From assembly GCF_001028175.1 (NCBI RefSeq), contig NZ_AEJF01000075.1:186001-250000 (forward strand): a stretch of DNA of 64,000 nucleotides, given 5' to 3'. Shown here in pieces: positions 54,517-63,830 of the stretch. Source of the DNA: Caballeronia mineralivorans PML1(12) (GTDB lineage Bacteria > Pseudomonadota > Gammaproteobacteria > Burkholderiales > Burkholderiaceae). Positions within the stretch are counted from its first letter, which is position 1, and every line of letters begins with the position of its first letter. The position numbers and the translations under genes are program-made. The notes beneath the pieces were generated by a model that saw only the letters and a program-made list of their open reading frames with translations, searched no databases and was not told the origin of the DNA.

Positions 54517-55500
54517 TCAGGCGAGCAAACACGCCGCCGCGACTCCATGCTCGAGCGTACGCAGCGGCGGCACTTCGCGTGAGCAGCGCGCCTCCGCTAT
54601 CGGACAACGAGTATGGAAGACGCAACCTGTCGGCGGATTGATCGGACTGGGAATATCGCTGGACAAAATCTGCACGACCTTGGTCCGTTCGATGGCCGGG
54701 TTCGGCACCGGCACCGCGGAGAGCAACGCCCGCGTGTACGGATGCCGCGGCCGTGCGTAAAGCGAATGTTTGTCGGCAAGCTCCATGACGTGGCCGAGAT
54801 ACATGACCATCACGCGATCCGAGATGTGCTTGACCACGGCCAGATCGTGCGCGATGAAGATCAGCGCGAGCTTCATTTCCTGCTGCAGCGACTTGAGCAG
54901 GTTGACGATCTGGGCCTGGATCGAGACGTCGAGCGCGGACACGGGTTCGTCGCAGACAATCAGCTTCGGCTCCACGATCAACGCGCGCGCAATCCCGATC
55001 CGCTGGCACTGGCCGCCCGAAAACTCATGCGCGTAGCGGTTGATCATCTGCTCGCGCAAGCCGACCTTCGCCATCATTGCGCGCACGCGCTGGTTCATTT
55101 CGTCCTTCGACATGCCCGGCCGATGTTCACGCAAAGGTTCCGCGATGATCTGCCCGACCGTCATGCGCGGATCGAGCGAGGCAAGCGGATCCTGGAAAAT
55201 CATCTGGATGTCGCGCCGCACGCCGTGCCACTGTTTGGTCGTTGCGCCGCTGAGATCCTTCCCCATCCATACGATCTCGCCATGCGTAGCGGGAATCAGG
55301 TTGAGAATGGCGCGCGACAGGGTCGACTTGCCGCAGCCGGATTCGCCGACCACACCAAGCGTCTCACCGGCCTTCAGATCGAAGCTCACGCCGTCCACGG
55401 CCTTCAGCGTACGCGATGGCGCCCACGGCAACTTGCTCTTCGCCTTGACGTTGAAATGAACCTGGACGTTGCGTATGGACAGGATGGTTTGCTCAGACAT
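54517..55500 (-). CDS. Peptide ABC transporter ATPase (OppF/DppF-like)
   Basis: 327 aa: Walker A GESGCGKST, Q-loop IFQDPLASLDPRMTV, signature FSGGQCQR, Walker B LIVCDEPVSALDV, switch His in FIAHDLAVVK, and the Opp/Dpp C-terminal Cys-bearing segment GCVFHTRCPIAEARCS linked to an iron-sulfur cluster in relatives. Its start overlaps the end of the OppD-like gene by 8 bp. Last gene of the five-gene peptide transporter. Confidence 0.94.
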   Translation of the reverse strand: MSEQTILSIRNVQVHFNVKAKSKLPWAPSRTLKAVDGVSFDLKAGETLGVVGESGCGKSTLSRAILNLIPATHGEIVWMGKDLSGATTKQWHGVRRDIQMIFQDPLASLDPRMTVGQIIAEPLREHRPGMSKDEMNQRVRAMMAKVGLREQMINRYAHEFSGGQCQRIGIARALIVEPKLIVCDEPVSALDVSIQAQIVNLLKSLQQEMKLALIFIAHDLAVVKHISDRVMVMYLGHVMELADKHSLYARPRHPYTRALLSAVPVPNPAIERTKVVQILSSDIPSPINPPTGCVFHTRCPIAEARCSREVPPLRTLEHGVAAACLLA

Positions 55501-56491
55501 GGGCCACCTCGTGCAACGACTTCATCTGCTCGACCGGGCGATTGCAGGCGCGCAGCCAGGTCGTGTCGCCGCCAAACGGTTCGAGCGGCGGGACCGAGTC
55601 TGCGCAACGCTGGCTCGCGTCAATGCAACGCTCCTGGAACGGGCAGCCCGACGGCGGATGCGCCATGTTCGGCGGATTGCCGGGAATCCCGACGAGCGGC
55701 GCGTCGCTTTGATCCAGCCGCGGCAATGCGCGCAGCAAACCGATCGTGTAGGGATGCGAAGGACGGGCGAACAAGTTGTCGGCGTTGCAATGTTCCATTA
55801 CGCGGCCACCGTACATGACCATCACTTTCTCGCACAGGCCGGCGACTACGCCGAGGTCGTGCGTGATCAGCACGATTGCCGTGCCGAAGTCGTGTTGCAG
55901 GTTGCGCAGAAGCTGAAGAATTTGGGCCTGGACCGTGACGTCGAGCGCGGTAGTCGGTTCATCGGCGAACAGCACTTGCGGTTCGCACAACAACGCCATT
56001 GCGATCATCACGCGTTGGCGCATGCCGCCGGAAAGCTCGTGCGGGTATTGGTCGATACGATGCGCCGCTTCGGGAATGCGCACCGCTTCCAGCATCTCGA
56101 TTGCGCGCTTTTTCGCGGCGCGGCGCGTCATGTTCTTGTGCAGTTCCAGCACTTCCGTCATCTGGCGTTCGATCGTCAGATACGGATTCAGCGACGTCAT
56201 GGGGTCCTGGAAGATCATGGAAAGCCGGTTGCCGCGAATGCGGTTCAGCTTCTTCGCCGGCATAGTCAGCAGGTTCTCGCCCTGATAGATCGCGCTGCCG
56301 TTTGCGCGGCCGTTGCTCGCGAGCAGCCCGAGCATGGCGAGCACGCTCTGGCTCTTGCCCGATCCCGACTCACCGACAATGCCCAGCGTGCTGCCTTCCT
56401 CGAGGTCGAAACTCACACCGTTCACCGCGCGGACCACGGCATCGGGGGAGTCGAAGGCGACTTCCAGATTACTTACCTTGAGCAATGACAT
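55493..56491 (-). CDS. Peptide ABC transporter ATPase (OppD/DppD-like)
   Basis: 332 aa: Walker A GESGSGKSQ, Q-loop IFQDPMTSLNPYLTI, signature LSGGMRQR, Walker B VLFADEPTTALDV, switch His in LITHDLGVVA, and C-terminal segment GCPFQERCIDASQRC. Start at ATG 56491 (MSLLKVSNLEVAF); the longer frame to 56647 overlaps the permease and is rejected. It begins 5 bp after the upstream permease stop. Confidence 0.94.
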   Translation of the reverse strand: MSLLKVSNLEVAFDSPDAVVRAVNGVSFDLEEGSTLGIVGESGSGKSQSVLAMLGLLASNGRANGSAIYQGENLLTMPAKKLNRIRGNRLSMIFQDPMTSLNPYLTIERQMTEVLELHKNMTRRAAKKRAIEMLEAVRIPEAAHRIDQYPHELSGGMRQRVMIAMALLCEPQVLFADEPTTALDVTVQAQILQLLRNLQHDFGTAIVLITHDLGVVAGLCEKVMVMYGGRVMEHCNADNLFARPSHPYTIGLLRALPRLDQSDAPLVGIPGNPPNMAHPPSGCPFQERCIDASQRCADSVPPLEPFGGDTTWLRACNRPVEQMKSLHEVAHV

Positions 56492-56496
56492 GATGC

Positions 56497-57399
56497 TTAC
56501 CGATCCTTCGGGTCGAGCGCGTCGCGCAGACCGTCGCCAACAAAGTTGATGCAATACAGCGTCACCGACAATAACGCCGCCGGGAACAGGAGAATCCAGG
56601 GTGCCGTTTCCATCACACCGACACCGTCCTGAATCAGCACGCCCCAACTGGTCATCGGCTCCTGCACGCCGAGTCCGAGAAACGATAGAACGGACTCCGT
56701 AAGAATAACGCCAGGAACCGTAACCGTTGTGTAAATCGCAACAATGCCGAGCAGGTTCGGGACGATGTGACGCAGGATGATGCCGCCCGTCGACACACCG
56801 ATAGCACGCGCCGCTTCAATGTATTCCTTCGACCGGATCGCGAGCGTCTGGCCGCGTACGACCCGTGCCATGTCCATCCACGAAAATACCGTAATGGTCA
56901 GCACAACGAGGTAGAACTCGCGGCCAAGCAGCGTGACCATCAGGATGGCGATCAGCAGGTACGGGATTGCGTACATCATGTCGACAATACGCATCATTGC
57001 GTTGTCCACACGACCGCCAACGAACCCTGCAATCGCGCCCCATACAATGCCGAGCGTGACCGACGTCAGCGTGGCGAGCCCACCGATCATCAGCGAGACA
57101 CGGCCGCCGACCAGGCAGCGCACCAGCAGATCGCGGCCGGTTTCATCAGTACCGAACAGATGCCAATTCGCAAACGTTGGCGTGGAACTCATCATGTTCC
57201 AGTCCGTGGAATCGAAAGCGTTCGGCAGCAGCATCGGGCCGATCGCGCAGGCCAGCGTGATCAGCAGCAGGATCACGAGACTTGCCACGGCGGCCTTGTT
57301 GCGCGCGAAGCGCATACGGGCGTCCTGCCAGGGGCTGCGGCCTTCCACCGGCACGGCCAGCACGCTCTCGAGCGCGGGGACCAGGGAACCTTGTTTCAT
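56497..57399 (-). CDS. Peptide ABC transporter permease (OppC/DppC-like)
   Basis: 300 aa with about six membrane helices. First helix VASLVILLLITLACAIGPML; EAA-type loop EYIEAARAIGVSTGGIILRH followed by IVPNLLGIVAI. ATG 57399 has GAGG seven bases upstream and is preferred to ATG 57411. It forms the heteromeric channel with the DppB-like permease. Confidence 0.92.
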   Translation of the reverse strand: MKQGSLVPALESVLAVPVEGRSPWQDARMRFARNKAAVASLVILLLITLACAIGPMLLPNAFDSTDWNMMSSTPTFANWHLFGTDETGRDLLVRCLVGGRVSLMIGGLATLTSVTLGIVWGAIAGFVGGRVDNAMMRIVDMMYAIPYLLIAILMVTLLGREFYLVVLTITVFSWMDMARVVRGQTLAIRSKEYIEAARAIGVSTGGIILRHIVPNLLGIVAIYTTVTVPGVILTESVLSFLGLGVQEPMTSWGVLIQDGVGVMETAPWILLFPAALLSVTLYCINFVGDGLRDALDPKDR

Positions 57400-57429
57400 T
57401 GCGGACCTCATGCTGGTTGACTCATTATT

Positions 57430-58350
57430 TCAGTAGCGGATTTTCGGATCGAGCCATGCGTAAGCGAGATCGACCAGCAGATTGAGCAGCACCGCGACCA
57501 CCGTCACCAGCACGACCAGCCCCAGCACGAGCGTGTAATCGCGATTGGCCGCGCCGTTCACGATCAGCTTGCCGATTCCCGGTAACGAGAACACGGACTC
57601 GGTGACGACCGCTGCCGTGATCGAGCCGATCGCGAGCGGACCGATCACCGAGACCACCGGAATCATGGTCGGCCGCAGCGCATGGCGCAGCACGACTGTC
57701 CAGCGCGACAAGCCCTTGGCGTACGCTGTCCGAATGTAGTTGGTGTTCAACACCTCGATCAGGCTGCCGCGTGTCACGCGGCCCACGGTCGCCACGTTGA
57801 TGATGGTCAGCAGCGCAACCGGCAACACCATGTAGCGCACATGAAAGCCGTTCCAGCCGCCGGCTGGCAGCCACTTCAGCAGGATTGCGAACACAAGGAT
57901 AAGGACCGGTCCGATCACGAACGAGGGAAATGCGCTGCCCGCGTTACCAATGATCATCAGCAGATAGTCAGCCGGGCTATTGCGGTAGAGCGCCGCGAAG
58001 ATGCCGAGCACCACGCCGAGCACGATGGCAAGCAGCATGGATACACCGCCGATGGTCAGCGACACCGGCAACGCACGCAACACGAGGTCGTTGACACTCC
58101 AGTCGGCGTATCGGAACGATGCACCGAGGTCGCCATGCAAGAGGCTGTTGAGATACAGCAGGTACTGCTTCCACAGCGGTTCGCCGAGATGGTATTTCGC
58201 CTGCAGGTTTGCGAGCACTTCGGCGGAGACCTTGCGTTCACCGTCGAACGGACCGCCCGGCGTGGCGTGCAGCAGCAGATAGCAGACGGTGACAACAATC
58301 AGCAGCGTAGGCACCGTCAGCAGCACGCGCCTCAACGTATAAGACCACAT
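57430..58350 (-). CDS. Peptide ABC transporter permease (OppB/DppB-like)
   Basis: 306 aa with about six membrane helices. N-terminus MWSYTLRRVLLTVPTLLIVV; conserved LLHATPGGPFDGERKVSAEV and the EAA-like NYIRTAYAKGLSRWTVVLRH. Start at ATG 58350 with GGAGAG upstream; the frame extends to 58380 without a site. It lies 93 bp after the binding-protein gene. Confidence 0.92.
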   Translation of the reverse strand: MWSYTLRRVLLTVPTLLIVVTVCYLLLHATPGGPFDGERKVSAEVLANLQAKYHLGEPLWKQYLLYLNSLLHGDLGASFRYADWSVNDLVLRALPVSLTIGGVSMLLAIVLGVVLGIFAALYRNSPADYLLMIIGNAGSAFPSFVIGPVLILVFAILLKWLPAGGWNGFHVRYMVLPVALLTIINVATVGRVTRGSLIEVLNTNYIRTAYAKGLSRWTVVLRHALRPTMIPVVSVIGPLAIGSITAAVVTESVFSLPGIGKLIVNGAANRDYTLVLGLVVLVTVVAVLLNLLVDLAYAWLDPKIRY

Positions 58351-58443
58351 GGAACATCTCTCCTGGCGGCGTCGTGACAAGGCTCGTCACGGCAACCGCC
58401 TCTTGCTGTTTGCTGGATAGTATTGCGGGCGTTCGCGTCGCGC

Positions 58444-60144
58444 TCAGTGCGCCACGATATACATGTCCTTGCTGCGGTAACGGTCCATCGGGTTCTTCAG
58501 CGAATACCCGCCCACATAGCTTTTCACCAGCCGGACCGTGGTGTATTGCAGCAGTGGCAGGATCGGATAGTCGTCCATCACGAGCTTCGCGGCCTGGGTT
58601 TGCAACTGCGTGCGTTTAACCTGGTCCGTGCTTTCGTTCGCTTGCCGGATTAGTGCGTCGGCCTTGGGATTGCAATTGCCGCTGTCGTTCTGGTCCGAAC
58701 CGCATTGCACAAGCTGCAGAAACGTGGTCGCGTCGTTATAGTCTGCGACCCAGCCATTGCGTGCAATCTGGTAGTCACCGGTATGACGCTTCTTCAGCAG
58801 AACCTTGAACTCCATCGCGTCGATCTGCGTGTCCAGACCGAGCTTCGTTTTCCATTCGGAGGCCGCAAAAATAGCCATTTTCTTGTGATAGTCGCTCGTG
58901 TTCGTCGCGAAGTGCAGCGTCGTGCCCGGCTTCACGCCGGCTTGCGCGAGCAGCTTTTTCGCTTCTTCCACGCGCTTGGCCATCGGCCACGTCGACCAGT
59001 CGTAAGCCGTCACATCCGCGCCCTTCACGCCCTTCACAATGACACCGTACGCCGGGATCTGCCCGTCCGCGGTCACGCGTTGCGCAAGGATGTCGCGGTC
59101 GATCACCATGGAGAGCGCCTGGCGAACGCGCACGTCCTTGAGCAGGGGGTCCTTGTTGTTGAACGAGTAGTACCGCAGTCCGAGCATCGGCGCGATCTTC
59201 ATGTCGGCGGCGAACTCCTGCTTGTACTTCGGGTATGTGCCGGACGGCAATTGATACACCCAGTCATTGTCGCCCGACTGGAACAGCTTGATGTCCGTGG
59301 TCTCGCTTTCCACCGGCAGATACGTGACTTGCGACAACTGCACATGTGCGATGTCCCAGTACTGCGGGTTGCGTGCCAACACAAGCTTGCTGTTCACTTG
59401 CCAGTCCTTCAGCATAAACGCGCCGTTACTCACCAGCTTGCCTGGTTTGGTCCAGTCGCGGCCGTACTTCTCGACGGCGGCCTTGTTCACCGGACCGAGA
59501 TTCGCATTCGACATCAAGTCAGGAATGAACGACACCGGATACGGCGTCTTGATTTCGACCGTGTAGGGATCGATTGCGCGGATGCCCAGTGTGTCCGGTG
59601 ATTTTTTCCCCGCCACAATTTCAGCGCCGTTCAGCAGGAAGACGCCGAACGTACTCGCGTAGGGCGAGGCGATCTTCGGGTCGACGAGGCGCTGGCAGCC
59701 GTACACGAAATCGCTCGCGACCACCGGCTCGCCGTTCGACCACTTTGCGTTCTTTCGCAGATGGAAGATCCACGTGGTTGCATCCTTCTGCTCCCATTTT
59801 TCCGCCACGCCCGGCACGACGGTCCCGTCGGCATTGGTCGCGGTCAGGCCTTCAAAAAGGTCACGCGTGACGTTGTTGGACGGCACAGTCTCAGCCAGGT
59901 TCGGATCGAGGGTCTCGACCTCGGACGCGTTGTTGCGCACCAGTTCCTGCTTCGCCGCAAGCTGCACGCCCGGCGGCACGATAGCCGCATGAGCCAGATG
60001 AACGTTGCTTACCGCTGCAACGCAGACACTCGCTGCAAGGGCCGGAAGCCACTTGCGGGAAACGCGGCGATGAACAGCATCGCCCGGACGAAAAAAAGCG
60101 TCAACGCGTGCGCTACGGGCAACCAGTACTGCAAACAACGTCAT
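58444..60144 (-). CDS. oppA: Periplasmic oligopeptide-binding protein (OppA-like)
   Basis: 566 aa, larger than DppA and like OppA/MppA. N-terminus is longer than usual; a hydrophobic core WLPALAASVCVAAVSNVHLA ending AHA lies near residues 32-53, so the signal peptide is extended or an internal start (near residue 29) is used. Mature hallmarks are NNASEVETLDPNLAETVPSN, FEGLTATNADGTVVPGVAEK and MLKDWQVNSKLVLARNPQYW. AAGGA precedes the ATG. First gene of the transporter operon; divergent LysR gene upstream. Probably delivers peptides, perhaps including glutathione-like ones. Confidence 0.92.
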   Translation of the reverse strand: MTLFAVLVARSARVDAFFRPGDAVHRRVSRKWLPALAASVCVAAVSNVHLAHAAIVPPGVQLAAKQELVRNNASEVETLDPNLAETVPSNNVTRDLFEGLTATNADGTVVPGVAEKWEQKDATTWIFHLRKNAKWSNGEPVVASDFVYGCQRLVDPKIASPYASTFGVFLLNGAEIVAGKKSPDTLGIRAIDPYTVEIKTPYPVSFIPDLMSNANLGPVNKAAVEKYGRDWTKPGKLVSNGAFMLKDWQVNSKLVLARNPQYWDIAHVQLSQVTYLPVESETTDIKLFQSGDNDWVYQLPSGTYPKYKQEFAADMKIAPMLGLRYYSFNNKDPLLKDVRVRQALSMVIDRDILAQRVTADGQIPAYGVIVKGVKGADVTAYDWSTWPMAKRVEEAKKLLAQAGVKPGTTLHFATNTSDYHKKMAIFAASEWKTKLGLDTQIDAMEFKVLLKKRHTGDYQIARNGWVADYNDATTFLQLVQCGSDQNDSGNCNPKADALIRQANESTDQVKRTQLQTQAAKLVMDDYPILPLLQYTTVRLVKSYVGGYSLKNPMDRYRSKDMYIVAH

Positions 60145-60621
60145 GGGAATCCTTGTTATTTATTTATTCACCCGGCACCGGAGTGCCGGATTACAAGAGC
60201 TTTTGGCCCTGCGCAACACGGTGAGGTGTGTCTTTATGTGACGCTATGTGCCGCAGTCCGCATGCCGGAGCAGACGGACGCAACGGCGAGCATCTTAGCC
60301 CACCTAACATTTTGCTTTCGAACATCGTTGATCAAAGGCCGGCATTGTGTGCCGGCCTTTACCACGTCGCCAGTACGCTACTTTCAAGAACCTTGACACA
60401 TCATACGAACGGACGACAGAACCGAGTTCGCCGGGAGTATTTCAGAGCAATAAAGTGGAATCCACTCACATGTGGTTATAGCCCATGTGTTTTGTGTATA
60501 AGCAGGAGGCTGGGCGTTCGACTCGCGCTTTATCCACGCGCGCGCGCCCGTAAATTAGCAGGCGCCCGTGGTTCGCGCTAACATCGGCCTCCTTGAGGTC
60601 CGTGCAGGTAGGTTCAAAACA
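60145..60621. other. Divergent promoter region with one strong hairpin
   Basis: 477 bases between oppA and the LysR gene. It holds a perfect inverted repeat AAAGGCCGGCA / TGCCGGCCTTT with loop TTGTG (60334-60360). No supported gene. The hairpin resembles a terminator, so a short transcript could end there from either side. Confidence 0.5.
60334..60360. terminator. Terminator-like perfect hairpin in a divergent intergenic region
   Basis: 11-bp perfect stem with a 5-base loop; the arms themselves carry AAA and TTT, giving a short U-run on both strands. No gene ends nearby, which makes its role unclear. Confidence 0.45.
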
Positions 60622-61551
60622 ATGATCCGTTTTCGCCAGATAGAAGCTTTCCGCCAGTTGATTATGACGGGTACCAGTGTCGGGGCTGCGCGCGTGATGC
60701 ACGTCACTCAGCCCGCCATTAGCCGTTTGATCGCCGATTTAGAGGCTGACCTCGGTTTCAGCCTGTTCAGCCGCGTGGGCGGCCGGTTGAACCCGACCAA
60801 TGCCGGGCTGCGCTTCTATAAGTCCGTCGAAGAGAATTTTCTGGGGCTCGAACGCCTGAAACAGGTCGCCGAAATCATTCGCGACGAAGCGTCCGAGGGG
60901 CTGACGGTCGCCTGCTTACCCGTGCTCGCCAGCACGCTGCTGCCGCCCATCCTCGCCGACTTCGTCGAGCGTCATCCGGGCGTGCCCATACGCGTCGATT
61001 CGGTGAAGGTTCCCGAGGTACTCACGATCCTGCAGAACCACAAGGCCGACGTTGCGATCAGCCAGGCATTCGCATCGGTTGCGGGTATCGAAGTTGAAAA
61101 GCTGCTGCATGCGCGTGCGCAGTGCGCAATGCCGGCGTCGCATCGGCTGGCGAAGAAAAAATCGGTGCGGGCACAGGATCTGCGTGGCGAGCGCATCATC
61201 GGCTGGCTGCCGAATTCGCGCCAGCCTTACGCGGCCGAACAGTCACTGTTCGCGGCCGGCGAAGACCGCGCGAACTACACGGTCCTGACCGACACCGCGC
61301 ACACGCGCTATGCAATGGTCGCGGGCGGTCTGGGCGTGTCGATCGTCGAACCGTTCGCAGCCAAGGTGTGGCGGGCGCACGGCGTGGTCGTGCGCCCCTT
61401 CGAGGCCGCGATCGAATACGAATACGTGCTGTCATATCCGAGCAGCGGAATACGCTCGGATCTCGTCGCATCGTTCCGTGAATCCGTGCTTCGCGTGGTA
61501 GCCACGTATTCCCTGGATGAAACGCAAGCACCCGCCGGCGCCGAGGCCTGA
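60622..61551 (+). CDS. LysR-family regulator divergent from the peptide transporter
   Basis: 309 aa: HTH RFRQIEAFRQLIMTGTSVGA, ARVMHVTQPAISRLIADLEA, and an effector domain (VACLPVLASTLLPPILADFV, MVAGGLGVSIVEPFAAKVWR). The pattern resembles regulators of amino-acid/opine use. ATG 60622 chosen (MIRFRQIEAF); the frame opens at 60568. Likely controls oppABCDF and perhaps ggt downstream. Confidence 0.9.
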   Translation: MIRFRQIEAFRQLIMTGTSVGAARVMHVTQPAISRLIADLEADLGFSLFSRVGGRLNPTNAGLRFYKSVEENFLGLERLKQVAEIIRDEASEGLTVACLPVLASTLLPPILADFVERHPGVPIRVDSVKVPEVLTILQNHKADVAISQAFASVAGIEVEKLLHARAQCAMPASHRLAKKKSVRAQDLRGERIIGWLPNSRQPYAAEQSLFAAGEDRANYTVLTDTAHTRYAMVAGGLGVSIVEPFAAKVWRAHGVVVRPFEAAIEYEYVLSYPSSGIRSDLVASFRESVLRVVATYSLDETQAPAGAEA

Positions 61552-61572
61552 GCAGGCGTCCAGCCCGGTGTG

Positions 61573-61779
61573 TTAGCCACCGCCGAACAACCGGTCCGCG
61601 CGGGCCTTCATCTCCTCAGGGGAGACATCCTCAATATGAGTTGCGAGCCACCACACGTGGCCGAACGGATCGCGCAACTTGCCGCCACGGTCGCCATAGA
61701 ATTGATCGGCGACCGGCCGCAACCGCGCTTTCGGCTTACCCATTTTCAAGAGGAGCAAGATGTCCATGAAGAAGTCCAT
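61573..61779 (-). pseudogene. Remnant of a VOC (PhnB/glyoxalase-like) gene, C-terminal part only
   Basis: The frame's last about 45 codons, from RPVADQFYGDRGGKLRDPFG to HVWWLATHIEDVSPEEMKAR and RADRLFGGG, match the C-terminus of PhnB-like VOC proteins with the GDR-x-G-x-x-x-DPFGH motif. The rest of the usual about 140-residue domain is missing; upstream codons (MDFFMDILLLLKMG) are antisense to the ribosome site and start of ggt. Looks like a gene truncated when ggt was joined here. Not expected to be functional. Confidence 0.65.
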
Positions 61780-63505
61780 GAGTTCGCTGCATCGCGCACG
61801 TTCATTCGCGCTCGGAACCCTCGCTGCCGCGGCGTTTTCGATCTCGTTCGCGTTTGTCGAAAGCGCACCGGCCTACGCGAAGGTCACGCCGCAACCCGCG
61901 GTCCTGACAGCTTCGGCAGTGGCAGTCGCCGACAAATTCGCGGCCGATGCAGCCGAGCAGATCTTCAAGGAAGGCGGTAATGCGGTCGACGCAGCCGTCG
62001 CGATCGCATTCACGCTGGCCGTGACCTATCCGGAAGCGGGCAACCTGGGCGGCGGCGGTTTCATGACGCTCTACGTGGATCATCGTCCCTACTTCCTCGA
62101 CTATCGTGAGCGCGCCCCGATCGCGGCCACGAAGAACATGTATCTCGAGGACAAGGGTGAAGTCATCAAGGGCATGAGCTTGTACGGGTATCGCGCAGTG
62201 GGCGTGCCGGGCACGGTATCGGGCATGTGGGAAGCGCAGAAGCGCTTCGGCAAGCTGAAGTGGAAACAGGTCGTGGCGCCCGCGATCAAGTATGCGCAGG
62301 ACGGCTTTGAAGTCAGCGATCAACTGCAGGAACGCAAGGACGCCGCGTCGAAGGAATTCGCCGGCAAGACCAACTTCGATAGTTACTTCGGAACCCTGAA
62401 TAAAGGCGTGAACTTCAAGCAACCGGAACTGGCCGCGACGCTTCAACGCATCTCGGATAAAGGTGCCAAGGGCTTCTATGAAGGCAAGACGGCGGATCTG
62501 ATCGCCACCGCCATGACCGGCCACGGCCTGATCACGGCACAGGATCTGAAGGAATACAAGGCAGTCTGGCGGCAACCGGTGCTCGCGAGCTGGAACAGCT
62601 ATCGCATCATCACGGCGCCGCCGCCGAGTTCCGGCGGTATCGGTCTCGTGCAGTTGCTGAAGATGAAGGCCGATCTCAAGGACAAGTATGCCAACGTGCC
62701 GCTTAATTCCGCGCAATACATCCACCTGACCGCGGAAATTGAGAAACGCGTGTTCGCCGACCGCGCCCAGTATCTCGGCGATCCCGATTTCTACAAGGTG
62801 CCGATCGCACAGCTCATCGACGACGACTACATCCTGAAGCGTGCATCCGAGGTTAATCCCGATACGCCGTCTGACACCAAGAGCGTCGTTCCGGGCCTCG
62901 GCACCACGATGCCGGAAAAGGCTGAAACCACGCACTTCTCGGTGGTCGACAAGTGGGGCAACGCGGTATCGAATACGTACACCATCAACGGCTATTTCGG
63001 CTCGGGCGTGGTGGCGGACGGTACGGGTGTGGTGCTGAACGACGAGATGGACGACTTCTCTTCGAAACCGGGCGTGGCAAACATGTTCGGTGTAGTGGGC
63101 AGTGACGCCAACGCGATCGAACCGCGCAAGCGCCCGCTTTCTTCAATGTCGCCGACCATCCTCACGAAGGACGATCAGGTCGCGATGGTGATCGGCACGC
63201 CGGGCGGCTCGCGCATCTTTACATCGATCTTTCAGGTCATCAACAACGTCTACGACTTCTCGATGCCCCTGCCCGATGCGGTCGCGGCAATGCGCTTTCA
63301 TCATCAGTTGCTGCCGCCGAACACGATTTTCTGGGAGCCGTACAAGCCCATTGACGGCGATCTCGCGAAAGAGCTGGAAGCAAAGGGATACACGCTCGCG
63401 AAGCAGGGTTTCAACGGCGATATCCAGGTCATCAAGATCAACGGCACGACGCCCGAACCCGCGGCCGATCCACGCGGCCGGGGCGTGACGCGCGTGATTC
63501 AGTAA
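61760..63505 (+). CDS. ggt: Gamma-glutamyltransferase
   Basis: 581-aa periplasmic Ntn-hydrolase that cleaves gamma-glutamyl bonds of glutathione and related compounds and self-cleaves into two subunits. Signal peptide about 1-40 (LGTLAAAAFSISFAFVESAP, cleavage near AYA). Heavy-chain motifs AVTYPEAGNLGGGGFMTLY and RERAP; the processing site is at PEKAETTHFSVVD, with Thr390 the expected nucleophile. Light-chain RKRPLSSMSPTI and GTPGGSRI are present. Ribosome site AGAGGAG. It follows the LysR gene on the same strand, beyond a VOC-gene remnant. Confidence 0.94.
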   Translation: MSMKKSMSSLHRARSFALGTLAAAAFSISFAFVESAPAYAKVTPQPAVLTASAVAVADKFAADAAEQIFKEGGNAVDAAVAIAFTLAVTYPEAGNLGGGGFMTLYVDHRPYFLDYRERAPIAATKNMYLEDKGEVIKGMSLYGYRAVGVPGTVSGMWEAQKRFGKLKWKQVVAPAIKYAQDGFEVSDQLQERKDAASKEFAGKTNFDSYFGTLNKGVNFKQPELAATLQRISDKGAKGFYEGKTADLIATAMTGHGLITAQDLKEYKAVWRQPVLASWNSYRIITAPPPSSGGIGLVQLLKMKADLKDKYANVPLNSAQYIHLTAEIEKRVFADRAQYLGDPDFYKVPIAQLIDDDYILKRASEVNPDTPSDTKSVVPGLGTTMPEKAETTHFSVVDKWGNAVSNTYTINGYFGSGVVADGTGVVLNDEMDDFSSKPGVANMFGVVGSDANAIEPRKRPLSSMSPTILTKDDQVAMVIGTPGGSRIFTSIFQVINNVYDFSMPLPDAVAAMRFHHQLLPPNTIFWEPYKPIDGDLAKELEAKGYTLAKQGFNGDIQVIKINGTTPEPAADPRGRGVTRVIQ

Positions 63506-63540
63506 GCTGTCGCGTTAGGTCTGATTAGTTCCGGCCGACA

Positions 63541-63575
63541 AAAGGGCCAGGTTATTCGACCTGGCCCTTTTGCTT
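63541..63575 (+). terminator. Strong intrinsic terminator after ggt
   Basis: Perfect 12-bp stem AAAGGGCCAGGT / ACCTGGCCCTTT with loop TATTCG, continuing TGCTTTT, 35 bp past the ggt stop. The flanking A and T runs would let it work in both directions. Confidence 0.85.
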
Positions 63576-63830
63576 TTCTACAGCACGTCCACGCCTTTCA
63601 AAGCCGCATGGAAACAGACCTTATAAGGATCGCGGCATGACTGGAATCCCATTTTTGAGATTGGAGGCGGCTTAATGATCGCCTAGTCTCTGTGCTGGCC
63701 CAGTCCAGTGCGTTGGCTCCGGCCAACAACATAAATCAAACCTATCGAGACGACCCTGAAGACGGCGTGGCCGGTCTGCCAAGACTATCCGGCGCGCTTG
63801 TTTCAGCCTGCTGATAAAGGAGAACAGCTC
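63576..63830. other. Intergenic region before the purine permease gene
   Basis: 255 bases with no supported gene; presumably holds the permease promoter. I saw no convincing purine riboswitch core. Confidence 0.4.

Noticed and set aside
61802..62935. 377-codon minus-strand frame
   Set aside because: Antisense to gamma-glutamyltransferase, whose motifs are complete.
63576..63830. Purine riboswitch before the AzgA-like permease
   Set aside because: No conserved three-way-junction core could be recognised.
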